A DNA stretch of 64,000 nt from Emmonsiellopsis sp. PD_33 (GCA_032988165.1 JANTQF010000177.1:1-64000), one strand, 5' to 3'. Shown: positions 34,025-45,087, counted from the first letter of the stretch. Program-made: numbers and translations. The notes: generated from the sequence alone by a model not told the origin.

Positions 34025-35833
34025 ATGGTCCAGCCGACACCTCCAAACACTGGAGTCCGCAGGCAGCAGCCTACGAGTGATTCTGGCCCCAGTTCTCACC
34101 CAAATCCTGGTCCAGAGACATACCACAGCTCTTCTTCTGCTCCGGTTAATTTCTACGCCAATCTTGACCCCAATGCCTCTTTGAATGCTCCTCCTCGTTA
34201 TCCCTATCCCTATGATGCAACTCTTATAAACCCTCATATCAATCTTAATTCCTATACCTCTTCGGCTCTGTCTCCTTATGCTAATCCTCATCCCAATACC
34301 TCTACGGCTGTTTTCCCCCCTTATACTAGGCCCAATCCTAGTGCCCCTCCTCTTTTTTTTTCAAATCGCAATATAAATCCCTTTTCCGCCCCTCTTCCTC
34401 CCACTCATATCGACGGGATACTTGCACCGGTAGGGTCGCCTGGGGTCATGCCACACGACGCGCGGCCTCCCGTACAAGGGCTGCTTACTCCTCATGCTAA
34501 TTCCAACCCCACTACCTCTTTCACTGCTATTCCTCCCATTCCTACCGGACATTTAGGCAGCGGGGTTAATACGAGTGAGAGCCCCGATAGCGATGCGGTG
34601 TGGGTGGCTCCAGTCAGCGGGATCATTGGGCCGAAGACAAGAGACCACATGGACTCTATCGCTTGCGAAATTCTCGGCAAGATAAGGAAATCTGGTATGA
34701 GCTTCGATGAGGCGGGCCGTCTAGCGGAGGTAATAGAGGCGGATGAGCGGCTGCGGCGCTTCGTCTTCCGGTCGCCAGAGACAGAGGGACCGCAAGGGCT
34801 GGCGGCTGAAGCACCTCAAGCAATTAATCGGAGAGAATGGTTGGTCCCCGTAGAAGCGGTCATCGTACGTCCTTTGGACGCTTCAGTGGTAGAGCTCGCG
34901 AGGCTTTATCTGTCCCAACCACGTCAGTCGGACTCGGCATATCTAAAAATTGGTGATATTGTTAAGGGTATTAATGAGGCCGTCACGAGAGCTGAGGAGT
35001 CTTGGTTTGATGAACACACCGTAACCTTCTGTATCAGCGAGACGATACTTTTAAGAATCGGCGACTATGATAGAGTCGACGACGTCGAGACGCTCCAGCA
35101 CATCCAAAGGCATTCAACTGGGATGCCGATCCCAACCGTTCTAGGCATTATGAGGCAAGGAGCTCGGCTATATTTATTTCTCACACGGCCGGAAGGTCGA
35201 CCGTTGGAACACTACTATCGGAATCTCACTCGTCCCGATGGAATTTCAATCAGAAAGCATCTCGATCGTATTTTCAGGGCCCTCAGGAATATACCGCTTC
35301 CTCCTCCTACTTCTTCTCAGCCTCTTGATTTTGAAAATAGCGCGAGGCTTGGTGGAGGGAATCCACGACGATGCAAAGATTTGCGGGGTGGGTTGAAGAT
35401 ATCAGGGTCACCTGTCAGTTGTGAGGTTGAGTTCAATCACTTTCTTTGCACCGATCCGTGGCCAATGGATGTTTGGGAAATGCACCTGAAGGATCGTTTC
35501 CTAGAAAATCACGAGATGGTCCTGACTTACGCCAACCTTCATCCGGCGAATATCATAGTAGCACCCCGAAGACGGCCGGACACCGAAGACGGGAGCACAC
35601 TCCAAATTACAGGCATTCTGAACTGGGAGCTGGCCGGGGTGTATCCGGCGTACTGGGAATATGTCAAGGCTTTGAACCCGATGGCCAGGCGGCCACTTCC
35701 CCTTGACTGGTGGTGGTTTGTGCCTCCTTCTATTGGAATACACGCGAAGGAGCACGCCCTGTATGCTTTGTTGCCGGTGGTAAGAGAGAGGGAAGATCAG
35801 GGTTCATGGGCGGATGCTGCGGCTTTTGGGTAA
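34025..35833 (+). CDS. aminoglycoside-phosphotransferase-fold protein, probable pseudoenzyme
   Basis: An uninterrupted ATG-to-stop frame of 602 residues. The first 190 residues are rich in Pro, Asn, Ser and Tyr with degenerate Y/NP repeats, probably disordered. The C-terminal half resembles the APH family (PF01636): TVTFCISETILLRIG near 335, HSTGMPIPTVLGI near 375, LFLTRPEGRPLEHYY near 395, then the catalytic region near 498-510 and metal-binding region near 528-535. Active homologues have HGDLHPxN and IxGIIDWExAG; here these read YANLHPAN and ITGILNWELAG, so both Asp residues are Asn and the His is Tyr. The fold seems kept while phosphotransfer should be lost. YPAYWEYVKAL matches fungal APH proteins. 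Confidence 0.72.
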   Translation: MVQPTPPNTGVRRQQPTSDSGPSSHPNPGPETYHSSSSAPVNFYANLDPNASLNAPPRYPYPYDATLINPHINLNSYTSSALSPYANPHPNTSTAVFPPYTRPNPSAPPLFFSNRNINPFSAPLPPTHIDGILAPVGSPGVMPHDARPPVQGLLTPHANSNPTTSFTAIPPIPTGHLGSGVNTSESPDSDAVWVAPVSGIIGPKTRDHMDSIACEILGKIRKSGMSFDEAGRLAEVIEADERLRRFVFRSPETEGPQGLAAEAPQAINRREWLVPVEAVIVRPLDASVVELARLYLSQPRQSDSAYLKIGDIVKGINEAVTRAEESWFDEHTVTFCISETILLRIGDYDRVDDVETLQHIQRHSTGMPIPTVLGIMRQGARLYLFLTRPEGRPLEHYYRNLTRPDGISIRKHLDRIFRALRNIPLPPPTSSQPLDFENSARLGGGNPRRCKDLRGGLKISGSPVSCEVEFNHFLCTDPWPMDVWEMHLKDRFLENHEMVLTYANLHPANIIVAPRRRPDTEDGSTLQITGILNWELAGVYPAYWEYVKALNPMARRPLPLDWWWFVPPSIGIHAKEHALYALLPVVREREDQGSWADAAAFG

Positions 35834-37143
35834 TTTGCCTGTTGGAGAGTGGGTTAGAGTTATTGTTTGCTTGGTATCCATGTTATGGTTTGGTTTTTGT
35901 TTCTGCTGGCTTTTTATTTTATTTATATATTTTTTTCAGGCGTTGCCTTCTCACTCTTTTATTAGTAGATCATGATAAAAGACAATCCATTGTATGATTA
36001 TTGTGTTTGGAACATCAATCTCTGGAACTCAAAGAGGAAACAAGATAGCATGCATGCATCAGCTATTTATCTAAATGCAGATAGATCCCAGCCAGCCCGT
36101 GCATGGAAGCATGCATGTAACTTGGTTAAATTCATCCATGCATCATGCATAGTTACCTGGCTGCAGACATGGATGAAGATATTGGTAATTCTCCGACTGG
36201 GGACTCAGAGATAAGAGGGTGAGAATGGTGGGGGATTAGAAGAGGTACAGCATGGGCTCTGATCTGTATGGGAGAAGTTATTGCTAAATGCCAGCTGGTT
36301 GGGCTTTAGTGGTGCAGCATCATCAGAAACAGATCTGTCTGTGTCTATACATATAATGGGAGGAAGTCAAGGAAGGATCCATGAAGTGGAAGTCGAAATA
36401 ACCTTCGTCAGAGTCACGTGAATTATTCCCGTTTGGGACTAGCGTGTCTGGATCTAGAGCTAACCCAGTCTGGCTAGCGTGGTCTGTGGCCCGATAAGCC
36501 GGGCAGAGGCAAAAAATATCCATTCGTGGACAGCCAGACATCAACATCCTCCTCCTCCTCCTCCTCCTCCTCCTCCTCCTCACTCTCCTACATCCGTATC
36601 CGCGAGTTATTGTTATCCCCTTTGTTTTCTCTCATAATCGAGTGGAGTGGATAACTACTGTACTATAGATAGGCACCTCTTCCCTGTCTATCTGTCTGTC
36701 TGTCTGTCTACTCCGTACAGTCTGTCTGTTTGTCTGGCTGGGCTGGCTGGCTGTCTGATCCTTGCACCCACAGCACATTCTTTTTTCTTATCGGTTAACT
36801 TAATTATTTGCTTTTTTATCATCCCATCCCATCCCATTCCATCTATCTCTATCTCTATCTCTATCTCATCCCCGTCCGTCCTGCGTCACTGGCCGTCTAA
36901 AGTAACTCCTTTGCCTTTGATTGCAATAGGTGCTTTTTGTTTATTTATTCTTATTATTATTTGCTCGGTCGTTGGCTCCTATTTTTCTTCAAACCGCTCG
37001 GATATCCTGTATACCTGCCTGCCTAATTTTCTCTTTATCTGTATTTTTCTAGTTCCCGACTTCGTGAGCTTCCATTCACTATCGTCATCTTGTTGGGGAG
37101 CAGAAGCAAACCGGCCGGTCGAAAAGGGAACATACTGACGGTG
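35834..37143. other. intergenic: long upstream region of choline kinase
   Basis: Contains clustered GCATGCAT-type motifs (36048-36155), a (TCC)n microsatellite at 36547-36581, and TCTG and TATCTC repeats between 36685 and 36870. Open frames here follow these repeats and are not credible genes. Confidence 0.5.
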
Positions 37144-39916
37144 ATGTCGCCTGCTGTTTTGGAGGGGGATGATGATGTCCTTTTGAATGGCAAGGGAAAG
37201 GGACAGGAGGACGAGCAGCAAAATGGTGAGTGGATGGTGTTTTTTGTTTTTCTTCTTATTGCCTGTTCCGTTTGTGTATGTGTTTTTATGCTGTTGTTTC
37301 TTGTGTTGGGATTTTGTAGGGTATAGTTCCGTTGAAGACGGGGATGTGATGTTGCCTCGTCTCATGTTCCCATCGGCCTTGATTGTTCGTAATATTCAAT
37401 TTCTGCGCCTGATTCGCTAATGTTGAAATCCCAGGAAATACGGCGCAAAAGGCAGAGTCTGGTTTAAAGTCTCAGCCAACAAGTGGTGACTTGCAAGCGC
37501 ACGCTGTTGCAGAGCATCGGCACCCGAGGCAGCATCGCGCTAGTATTGGGAGGAAGGTAACACTTCGGCCAACGCCGAATGCATCTTCCACTTCTCTAAA
37601 TTCGCTCAGTAGTCAAATCCACAATCTGCGCTTTGAGTCTGTCATTCAAGACGACGAGGACCCCGATTCTCGGTCTCGAACCAATGAAGAAACCATCCAT
37701 GCCCAACGCTCTCTCCTAGCACAGGTCTTCGACTGGCTACAGCATGAAAAGGCCAAGTCCGCATCTCGTAGGCGGACAAACGGCCCTGCACACCATTCGG
37801 CGCCGGATATTGCCTCCGGAGACGGCAGCAATTCTCTTTGCAGGGAGAGGAGCAACTCGCAAAGCTCAGAAAGTGGGTTGGCATTGGAAAAGCTGGAGCA
37901 CATCCTAGCCCAATACGCGGCCAGCGGGAGAGAAGGCATTTCGGCCGCCATAATAGGACGTAAGAGATCGACATCTTCTCTCAGACGTCTAGCCGGTGTT
38001 AAAGGTCTAAGACGGGGTTCAACTTCTGATTCTGATTACTCGGAGGCTGATCTACCGGTTCCCAGTGCTGATGTTGTCCTTGACAACTCCAAAACTCTCT
38101 TGTATGGGGGCGGCGAGGCGGACCATGATATTGGAATGAATAAAATTCCCGATAAGGGGAGAGAACACTGGCTCAAATTTAAGTCTGAAATCGTGCGCTT
38201 GACGCATACTTTGGGATTTAAGGGGTGGAGAAGAGTGCCTATCGACGATTGCAGTAATGTTGAGGTTATCCGTCTCAGTGGAGCCCTGACAAATGCTGTA
38301 TATGTCGTCTCCCTGTCGAAGAACGTGCCACGCCCTTCTAATACAAATAGCTCTAGCTCTGTTACTCCTAGGCGGCCGCCTCCGTAAGTTCATCCCTACG
38401 TCGTTTCCCCTACCAAAACGAATGGTCTTTGGCTGATATAATTGTAGCCAACTTCTCCTGCGCATCTACGGCCCCCAGGTGGAACATTTAATTGACCGAG
38501 AGAATGAACTACAAATCCTTCGTCGGCTAGGAAAGAAGAACATCGGCCCGCGTGTCCTTGGGACCTTCAACAACGGCCGCTTCGAAGAGTACTTCCAAGC
38601 CAAGACACTCACCCCGCGAGACATACGAAATCCCGAAACGTCAAAGCAAATCGCCAAACGCATGCGGGAGCTTCACGACGGGATCGATCTGCTTCCCGAG
38701 GAACGGGAAGGCGGGCCATTTATCTGGAAAAATTGGGATAAATGGGTCGACCGGTGCGAACAGGTTGCCTCGTGGCTAGATAGCGAAATTCAATCTCCGC
38801 ATAGCGAGTCCAAGGCCGATGCTGAGCCCTGGCGGCGAAATGGCTTCGTGTGCGGTGCGCCGTGGCCGAAGTTTCGGAAGCTGGTCGAGGCTTATCGGAA
38901 GTGGTTAGATACGTGCTATGGGGGTGCTGCTGAGGTTAACCAGCGGCTTGTTTTTGCTCATAACGATGTGAGTTCTTTGTCTTTTCAAGGGGCGGTTTTA
39001 TCACGTTGTTAACCCACGAAATTAGACGCAATATGGCAATCTTCTCCGCCTTCAGCCGAGTGGTGAATCTCCACTTCTACTCCCGGCCAATGAGCATAAA
39101 CAGCTTGTAGTGATCGATTTTGAGTATGCCTCTGCGAATACTCGTGGTTTGGAATTTTGCAACCATTTTGTAAGTTCAAATTTTACCAATTTCCTTACCA
39201 TCTATCTTGTGGGAGTCTAAATTAATATCAATTACTGTCAGACGGAATGGTGCTACAACTACCACGACCCAGAAAGATCCTGGGCTTGCAACACAAAATG
39301 GTTCCCCACCCTCGAGGAACAAGAACGATTCGTCCGCGCATATCTAAAACATCGACCACGCATCATCCACCCAACCGACAGCCACCCCGCAAGCAACGCT
39401 TCAAACACCGCAGCAAACCCAGCCGCGCACTCACCATACGGAACCAGCCCCCGCCTCACCCCGTTTATGCTCGACAGCCAGGTCCCACCCCTCCAGACCC
39501 CTTCCGCAGAGCACGACCGAACCGACCAAGCAACCGAATTCGAAGTCCGCCGTCTCCTCCGCGAAACACGTCTCTGGCGCGCTGCAAATTCCGCACAGTG
39601 GACAGCATGGGGTATCGTCCAGGCCAAAGTGGCTGGAATGGAAGAAGCGCTTGCTGCCACTTCAGTCGCGGAGGGGCAACAGCCGGAGCCAAAAGCTACC
39701 GAAGAAACAGATACGACCGCCACTAATCCAAACGACACAGCTAGTGAATCTAGAGAATCGGCTGAGCCGCCGACAGACGAGTTTGACTATCTAGCCTATG
39801 CGCAGGATCGCGCCTTGTTTTTCTGGGCGGACGTTTTGTCGCTGGGGCTCATTAAGGAGGACGAGTTACCTGCGGATATGGCGGAGAGGATTAAGGCGCA
39901 TGTGCTTGACTACTAA
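37144..39916 (+). CDS. cki1: choline kinase (ethanolamine kinase family)
   Basis: Five exons, 37144-37225, 37435-38383, 38448-38967, 39026-39169 and 39242-39916, give 789 residues. About 230 N-terminal residues are Ser/Arg-rich and probably regulatory, as in other fungal choline kinases. The kinase part has LSGALTNAVYVVSL near 310, LLRIYGPQVEHLIDRE near 345, LRRLGKKNIGPRVLGTF, the Brenner motif HNDTQYGN (515-522, catalytic Asp) split by intron 3, and the choline kinase motif VVIDFEYAS near 545. It phosphorylates choline with ATP in the first step of the CDP-choline route to phosphatidylcholine, in the cytosol. A variable Thr/Glu-rich insert lies near residues 670-740. The first intron is unusually long (209 bp). 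Confidence 0.93.
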
Positions 39917-40688
39917 ACGATGGGTTGCCCTACACCACTTACTTCCCGCTAGATCATTTCCCCGGTATTCAACCAGCCCCTTCCCGGCCGCCTAGACTGG
40001 CCGAACTAGTCACTCCTTGTTATCATGGCCATATATATCCCACAAAGCATTCGCAACCCCAAACCCCCTCCTCCATCCAGCATTCAACTGCAGGCCTCGC
40101 TTTTCTTGTTGTAACACAGTGATTCCCAACTCCTGTTTTGTTTTGTTTTGGTCCCGTACGCCTTTCCTTTTTTGTGTGTATTGACTCCGTCCAGAGAAAG
40201 ATGGTATATTTTCCGCCTTTCTACCTTTGTTTTGGATCTTCAGTTGGTTCTTTTGGTATACTTTGTTTCTGCTTCTGTAAGTAACTAGTTTCTATTTGGG
40301 GCATCCTGGAGAGGCAGGGCAGGGCAGGGCGGGGGTGTTGGTTAATTGGACGACTTTGTAGATGTCTTGTTGCCAGCTAGCTATTATTAATGAAATTCTT
40401 ATTGTTATAAATTTTGGGGTTTTCGCGGTGGGTGAGGGGAGAAATATGGGTTCTAAACGCATGGGAAAGGAACGATGGCTCAGCGGTTGGGGGAGATGAT
40501 TATAAAATAGTTTCGAGTGGATGGGATGGGGTGGGTATAGAAAAAGGAAAGCAACGAGATTCTTATTCATCACTCTATAAATCTGAAGCCCAACCCTCCA
40601 GAGATAATATCCATACATTCCATTCATCAAGTTAGATAGCAAAAACAAATCCCAAATAACCCCACCATCAAGAAAACAACAATGCAAT
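39917..40688. other. intergenic between convergent genes
   Basis: T-rich 3' flanks of choline kinase (+) and the ubiquitin hydrolase (-). Nothing else recognised. Confidence 0.5.
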
Positions 40689-41863
40689 CTACTCCAACTC
40701 CTCCCCACCACCCCCCCTCCCCCTCCTCATCTCCAACCTCCTCTTCGTCTCCTTCCTCGCCCCCTCAACCCACCCATCATACCCCTTCTCGCCCTCCTTA
40801 ACCTTCATCCCCGCCACCCCCTTAACCACCTCCCCAATAAACCCGACAAAATTCCACCTCCTTAACGCATTCTCCCACGCCCACGCCCTCCTCTTCCTCG
40901 CCTCCCTCTCCAACCCCTCCTCATCCCCCACCTCCCCCGCCCGCACCCTCAAATCCCTCACCACAGCCATGAGATTAAACCGAATCTCGCCCTCGGGATA
41001 CCTCGCAATCCGCCGCTGCAGCACCTCAATCACCTTCTCCGGGAACGCCTCCGCCTCGCACGCCCCATGGCTGATGGGGAACGGCTGCAGGCCGTCCAGC
41101 TCGTACAGCACGCCGTTGCGCGCCGTGTACGCGATGAAATGGTACAGCTCGGCGTCCTCGTCGGAGACGGGCGGGCGCGACGTCTCGTCGACGAAGGGCG
41201 AGGCGCGCGCGAACGCGTTGTGCGAGCTGCGGATCTGCGCGGAGTTGCTGAGGGCTTCGCCGCGCAGGTCGGGCGGGAAGCCGGTCGTGAAGTCTTTGAA
41301 GTCGCGGAGGGTGGGGCCGATGTCGATGCCTTCTGTTGTTGTTGAGGTGGAGGTGGAGGGGGAGGTGGAGGGTTTATCTTGGTTGAGGATTACGGAGAGG
41401 ACGGCCTGCGTGCCGCAGGCGTTTTGGATCGTTTGGGCAGCGAAGAAGAGCCCGTTTTCGGTCGCGTCGGGGTCGAAGGTGCCGTCTTGGGGGGTCGAGG
41501 CGTCGCGCGATTGGCCGCTGACCCATTTGAAGAGGAAGATTACGCCGTATACGGGGCTGGATGGGGTGGGGGCGGGTTAGCTGGCTGATTGTTTGGTATG
41601 TAGAGGTAATTATCACCTTAGTGAGCGGATTGTGTCTGCGTCGAGTGATATGAGTTCTTCGAATTGGACATCTTTCACACCGAGGTTTTCGATCAACGAG
41701 GTGAATACGCCCTGTAGTTAAGGGATATACAGTCAGTTCAATGAAACGGTAGCTTGAGTAATAGTCAAATGAAGCCATTTGATAACTAGCGGGAAGGCCA
41801 GGTAGGAGAGAAGCGGCGTACCTCATCCGACTCGATCGTGCTCCATCCTCCAGCGTCCGCCAT
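40689..41863 (-). CDS. uch2: ubiquitin C-terminal hydrolase of the UCH37/UCHL5 type (peptidase C12)
   Basis: Three exons, 41863-41822, 41711-41617 and 41556-40689, give 334 residues. It opens with WSTIESDEGVFTSLIENLGV, the standard UCH start. Catalytic Cys lies in QNACGTQA near residue 93, catalytic His in ELYHFIAYT near 184, and the Asp in the following VLYELDGLQ. A helical C-terminal extension of about 100 residues contains the RRWNFVGFI segment typical of UCH37. That tail binds the proteasome or INO80 in known members. It removes ubiquitin from conjugates, mainly at the 26S proteasome. The very C-terminus is Gly/Arg-rich. Wobble bases shift strongly from C at exon 3's start to G/T at its end. 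Confidence 0.92.
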
Positions 41864-42942
41864 GGTTGTTTGGGTGGTCGCGCGGGCGGGCTCTGGTCTC
41901 GTCTTGCAATAGACTTGCCGTTATGCTACATGCACTCCGTTCGGATGGTGTATTCCGCCTATTGGAGGCACAGATGCCAATTTGATTGAGTTGTTGTTCG
42001 TTTGTTTGGAGATGGATGCATGCTGGATCAAATTTCATGTTGAGAGATGATGTCAAGGGTCGAGCAGGTGTTTGCATGCCGAGCAAACAAGCTGTTTAGG
42101 GCTTAGCGGGGTTTACCACTCCAGCTTCCCGCAAGTTTGGCTTCAGACTTCAAAGACTTCAGGAACTGGTTTGTAACTTTTGCCTGTTCCAGGTGTTTAA
42201 TTCTATTTCTTTATATAGGGATACATGCCTTTTCAATTCTTTACTTCTCTTCGAAACCTACACGATACGGGGTCTACCAAGAGCCCCGCCAGCAGGAACA
42301 ACCATATATCTTGTTCATGTATTTTTTTATATCCAGCATTTCCCATAGACCAGCCAGCTTGCATTGAAGTTTGCTAGACCAGTTGCCTCTGGCTTGATTG
42401 GCTGAGGTGTGTGGGCTCTGCCGGCTTGGCTAACTAGAGCTGATTTAATTATTAGTTACCTTGGAATGGTTGATGAATTGCCAGTCGTTCTGGGCTATTG
42501 CAATTACCTAGTGCTACTAATCCATTGTCTCCAATCACCAGGGTGAGGCTAGTCCGGGAAGAAGCATCCAAATCCGTTGGATCCATTGTTGGCGATAACA
42601 GCAGTGGAAGTCGGCTTATAGCGTTAAAGATACGGATATCCATCCGATCAACCCTTCGGGATATAACCGCTTTCAACGAAGCCCAGGGCAAACCGGGCCC
42701 ATAACCGTCATGCTATGAGGACCTATTCATTCGACGAATCGAAGGGTCTCGATTCTATATCTAAAAAAGCGACCAAAGTCCGGCCTCTTCTACTTATTTT
42801 CAGTCATAGGCAGCAGAGACAATCCATAGGGAGTAGCTGCGCTGCCTCGTGCTAGTGTTGGTCACGCTATGCGTGAATCCGTTTCGTTCACGATACCTGA
42901 TTTTGACAATACTTGAAGAAACCAACACTAGGAGAACACATT
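41864..42942. other. intergenic, no gene seen
   Basis: Upstream side of the ubiquitin hydrolase, then AT-balanced DNA between it and the first pseudogene. A frame at 42452-42691 (-) has no recognisable motif. Confidence 0.45.
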
Positions 42943-43661
42943 TCAAATAGACGAGCAAGTCAGGGTTGTCTGCGCATAGTCGAAGGCATCCAGATACCCG
43001 ATCAACTGGACTACAGCGGCGCATACCACCAGGATGTGAAAAATCGAATGGGAGCCCAATAGGCCGAAATTGCCCGGATATTGCTTTTCAGGAAACCTGG
43101 TCTTTAGAGCCATATGTGTTAGGGGTCAATTTCTCTCTTATGTGAGAAATTGGGAGACTTACTGCATAAAACCAAGTCCCAGATAGAAGGTAGCCTGCTT
43201 TTGCCATAGTATAGGGAAAAGCTTTTCTCATCATCTGCGACATGCCGAATACATTGAGTCCATGGACCAAGGGCGCAATACCGGACAAGCCAGTTGCCAC
43301 GAACATCAATTCTCGGAAGAGGCGATATTTTGGGCCCCGGAATATGTGCGAGTAAGGTACTGCTGGATATACCACTCGCCGAGTAGGAAAGAAAAGGCCG
43401 GGATGAGGTGGGAATGGATGTTGACTGACTCGTTGTGGATATTCGACCAACTGCAGAATGAAGCGGTGCTGAGCCTGAGATAGGCCGATAGCCACGGAGA
43501 ATCAACTGGCTGGATTCATGTCGGAACCATTCTGGCATCTCATCGAACGAGAGAAGAACTGGGCGCCCTGCGTTATCAGCCTTGGATGCGGTGTTGCTGA
43601 TGGATTCCATTCCCTCTGGCGACTGCAGGGGCGGAACTCGAAGACGGGGGGTTGATGCCAT
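42943..43661 (-). pseudogene. adiponectin receptor / Izh-type (PAQR, haemolysin-III-like) membrane protein, internally deleted
   Basis: From 43661 the frame reads a short N-terminus with DEMPEWFRHES and LRGYRPISGSA, the usual start of fungal PAQR proteins. A frameshift follows near 43485. In the next frame come SFCSWSNIHNESVNIHSHL and LLGEWYIQQYL, the first TM region. Near 43335 it jumps in another frame to FRGPKYRLFRELMFVATGLSG and FGMSQMMRKAFPY. I estimate 80-90 residues are missing, compared with the family, covering several TM helices and metal-site His/Asp residues. A good GTAAGT intron follows, and the last exon with SHSIFHILVVCAAVVQL is intact to the stop at 42943. Intact members bind zinc and act in lipid or zinc homeostasis. 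Confidence 0.82.
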
Positions 43662-43748
43662 TTAGTGTCGTGCCTGACGAGAATGTAATGATAGTAAGTG
43701 GAAATATAGGATGAAGAAAGAGGTGTCCCTCTTGCTTTGTTTCTTGCA

Positions 43749-44462
43749 CTAACTACTGCCCTTTATCCAGTTCTTGCTAAGTGCCAGCCTTGTTGCCCTG
43801 TTACAGAACATGCAGCAGTTGGGCACAACACATTCAACGCCACGGTCACTTGCTTCGGATTCGATGGTTGGATGATCATAATTCGGCTCGAAGACGATGT
43901 CTTGCTCTGGGCAAGGGTGGGCAAAGGTGATGGGGTCTTTCTGCACGATCTCGGAGATGTACTAGGGCACCTTCCTTTCATAAAACATGGCGGCTGTCTC
44001 GGCCTTCCCCATAGCTGTGAGAAGCAATGGCGGCGGCTGATCCAACGCTCTGCCGCGAACAAACTGATCTTCCGCTCGCTCCCCGTTCCCGTCATGCTGG
44101 ACGACACCTGGCCAGTCAGCTTTCGACTTGCTGACAACAACATCACCAAGACGAATATTCTCCTTCGTATCTGGCTCTCCTCCCGCAATGCCGACCATGG
44201 GACTGAACCGGACAGATGTGTATTTTGCGTACAACTGTGCGGCCACGTTGGCCGCCGATGTTTGTCCACGCATCCCGGAATTCGAATACGCCACAACGAC
44301 ATTGTGCCCTTGAAGACTCCCTAGAATGTAGTTGTTGTTGTCGTCCGAGTTCCGATCCGGAGGTAGATTGCCATAGACGCGATCAAGCATTGCTTTGGCC
44401 GCGGTGACCTCTATAGGCAGTGCGCAAACCCACCCGGGTGCATAGTCATCACAAGACGCCAT
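43749..44462 (-). pseudogene. PNP_UDP (nucleoside phosphorylase) domain fragment, as in fungal NLR proteins
   Basis: The frame starts with DYAPGWVCALPIEVTAAKAML, the signature opening of PNP_UDP_1 domains that head fungal NLR-like proteins. NVVVAYSNSGMRGQTSAA, SPMVGIAGGEP and IRLGDVVVSK follow. A single in-frame TAG at 43962-43964 interrupts it at a position where the family usually has Glu. Reading then continues in the same frame (QDIVFEPNYDHP) to a stop at 43749. The C-terminal half of the PNP domain and any NACHT/NB-ARC or repeat parts are missing. It is probably a dead fragment of an NLR or a solitary PNP-domain gene. Confidence 0.75.
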
Positions 44463-44837
44463 CTCCGGCTAGGGCGCATGTCAAGAAATGGAAGACTCCA
44501 GGAACGTCGGTGCCGAGGCGTTGTGTTAGGCATGTCGGAGCTGCCTGAACTGTCTATGTAGGTTTTGGGACGAGGTCGACCTTTTGGAACATTACGCGCA
44601 TTTTTATGGGCGAGCAAAGTAATTTATTAAATCAGGAGTCGGGAAGACGCTATCAAAAAGATTGCGCTGCAAAAAAAAAAAAAAAAAAAAAAACTACTAG
44701 ACAACACCACTGGTTTTTGGCTGTATTTATCCGCCTCTTCCAGTGGAGAGCGGCACGAGCACAAACTAGAGCGGAGGGGGGGGTGTTTTGTTAGGAAATA
44801 TCTGCTGTCTGCTGGGTTGAAGAAGGGGGGGGTGAGG
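44463..44837. other. intergenic with 23-nt poly-A tract
   Basis: Holds the upstream side of the PNP-domain fragment and an A23 run at 44671-44693. The tract could be a retroposed tail, but no element body is recognisable next to it. Confidence 0.5.
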
Positions 44838-44910
44838 TTGATATTGGAGGGGAGACTGCAGAAGTTAGCCGGCGCCAGCGGGAGCTTACCTCATCGGGCC
44901 CCTGACCCCT
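44838..44910 (-). repeat. dispersed repeat, copy B (73 bp, inverted)
   Basis: Reverse complement matches copy A at 14981-15057. Copy B lacks the AAGTTA half of the small palindrome (GG instead). Poly-G and TC-rich flanks differ from those of copy A, so the shared unit is about 75 bp. Confidence 0.8.
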
Positions 44911-45087
44911 GAGCACACCAACCAAGATCAAGATGAGCTTGAATTCTCTCTCTCATCTTTCTTCTACTTTAGTTCAGCTTTTAAAAGGGAATTGCTCTTC
45001 ATAAATGCCCAACTCATCCCCCCCTTAGCATCTTTGTCTTTTAATCCTTTTTTCCTCAGCGTTACCCCTTTTTGTTTCCTGGCGGCC

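Noticed and set aside
44671..44693. Poly-A tract as proof of a LINE insertion
   Set aside because: No LINE-derived coding sequence or target duplication is visible beside it.
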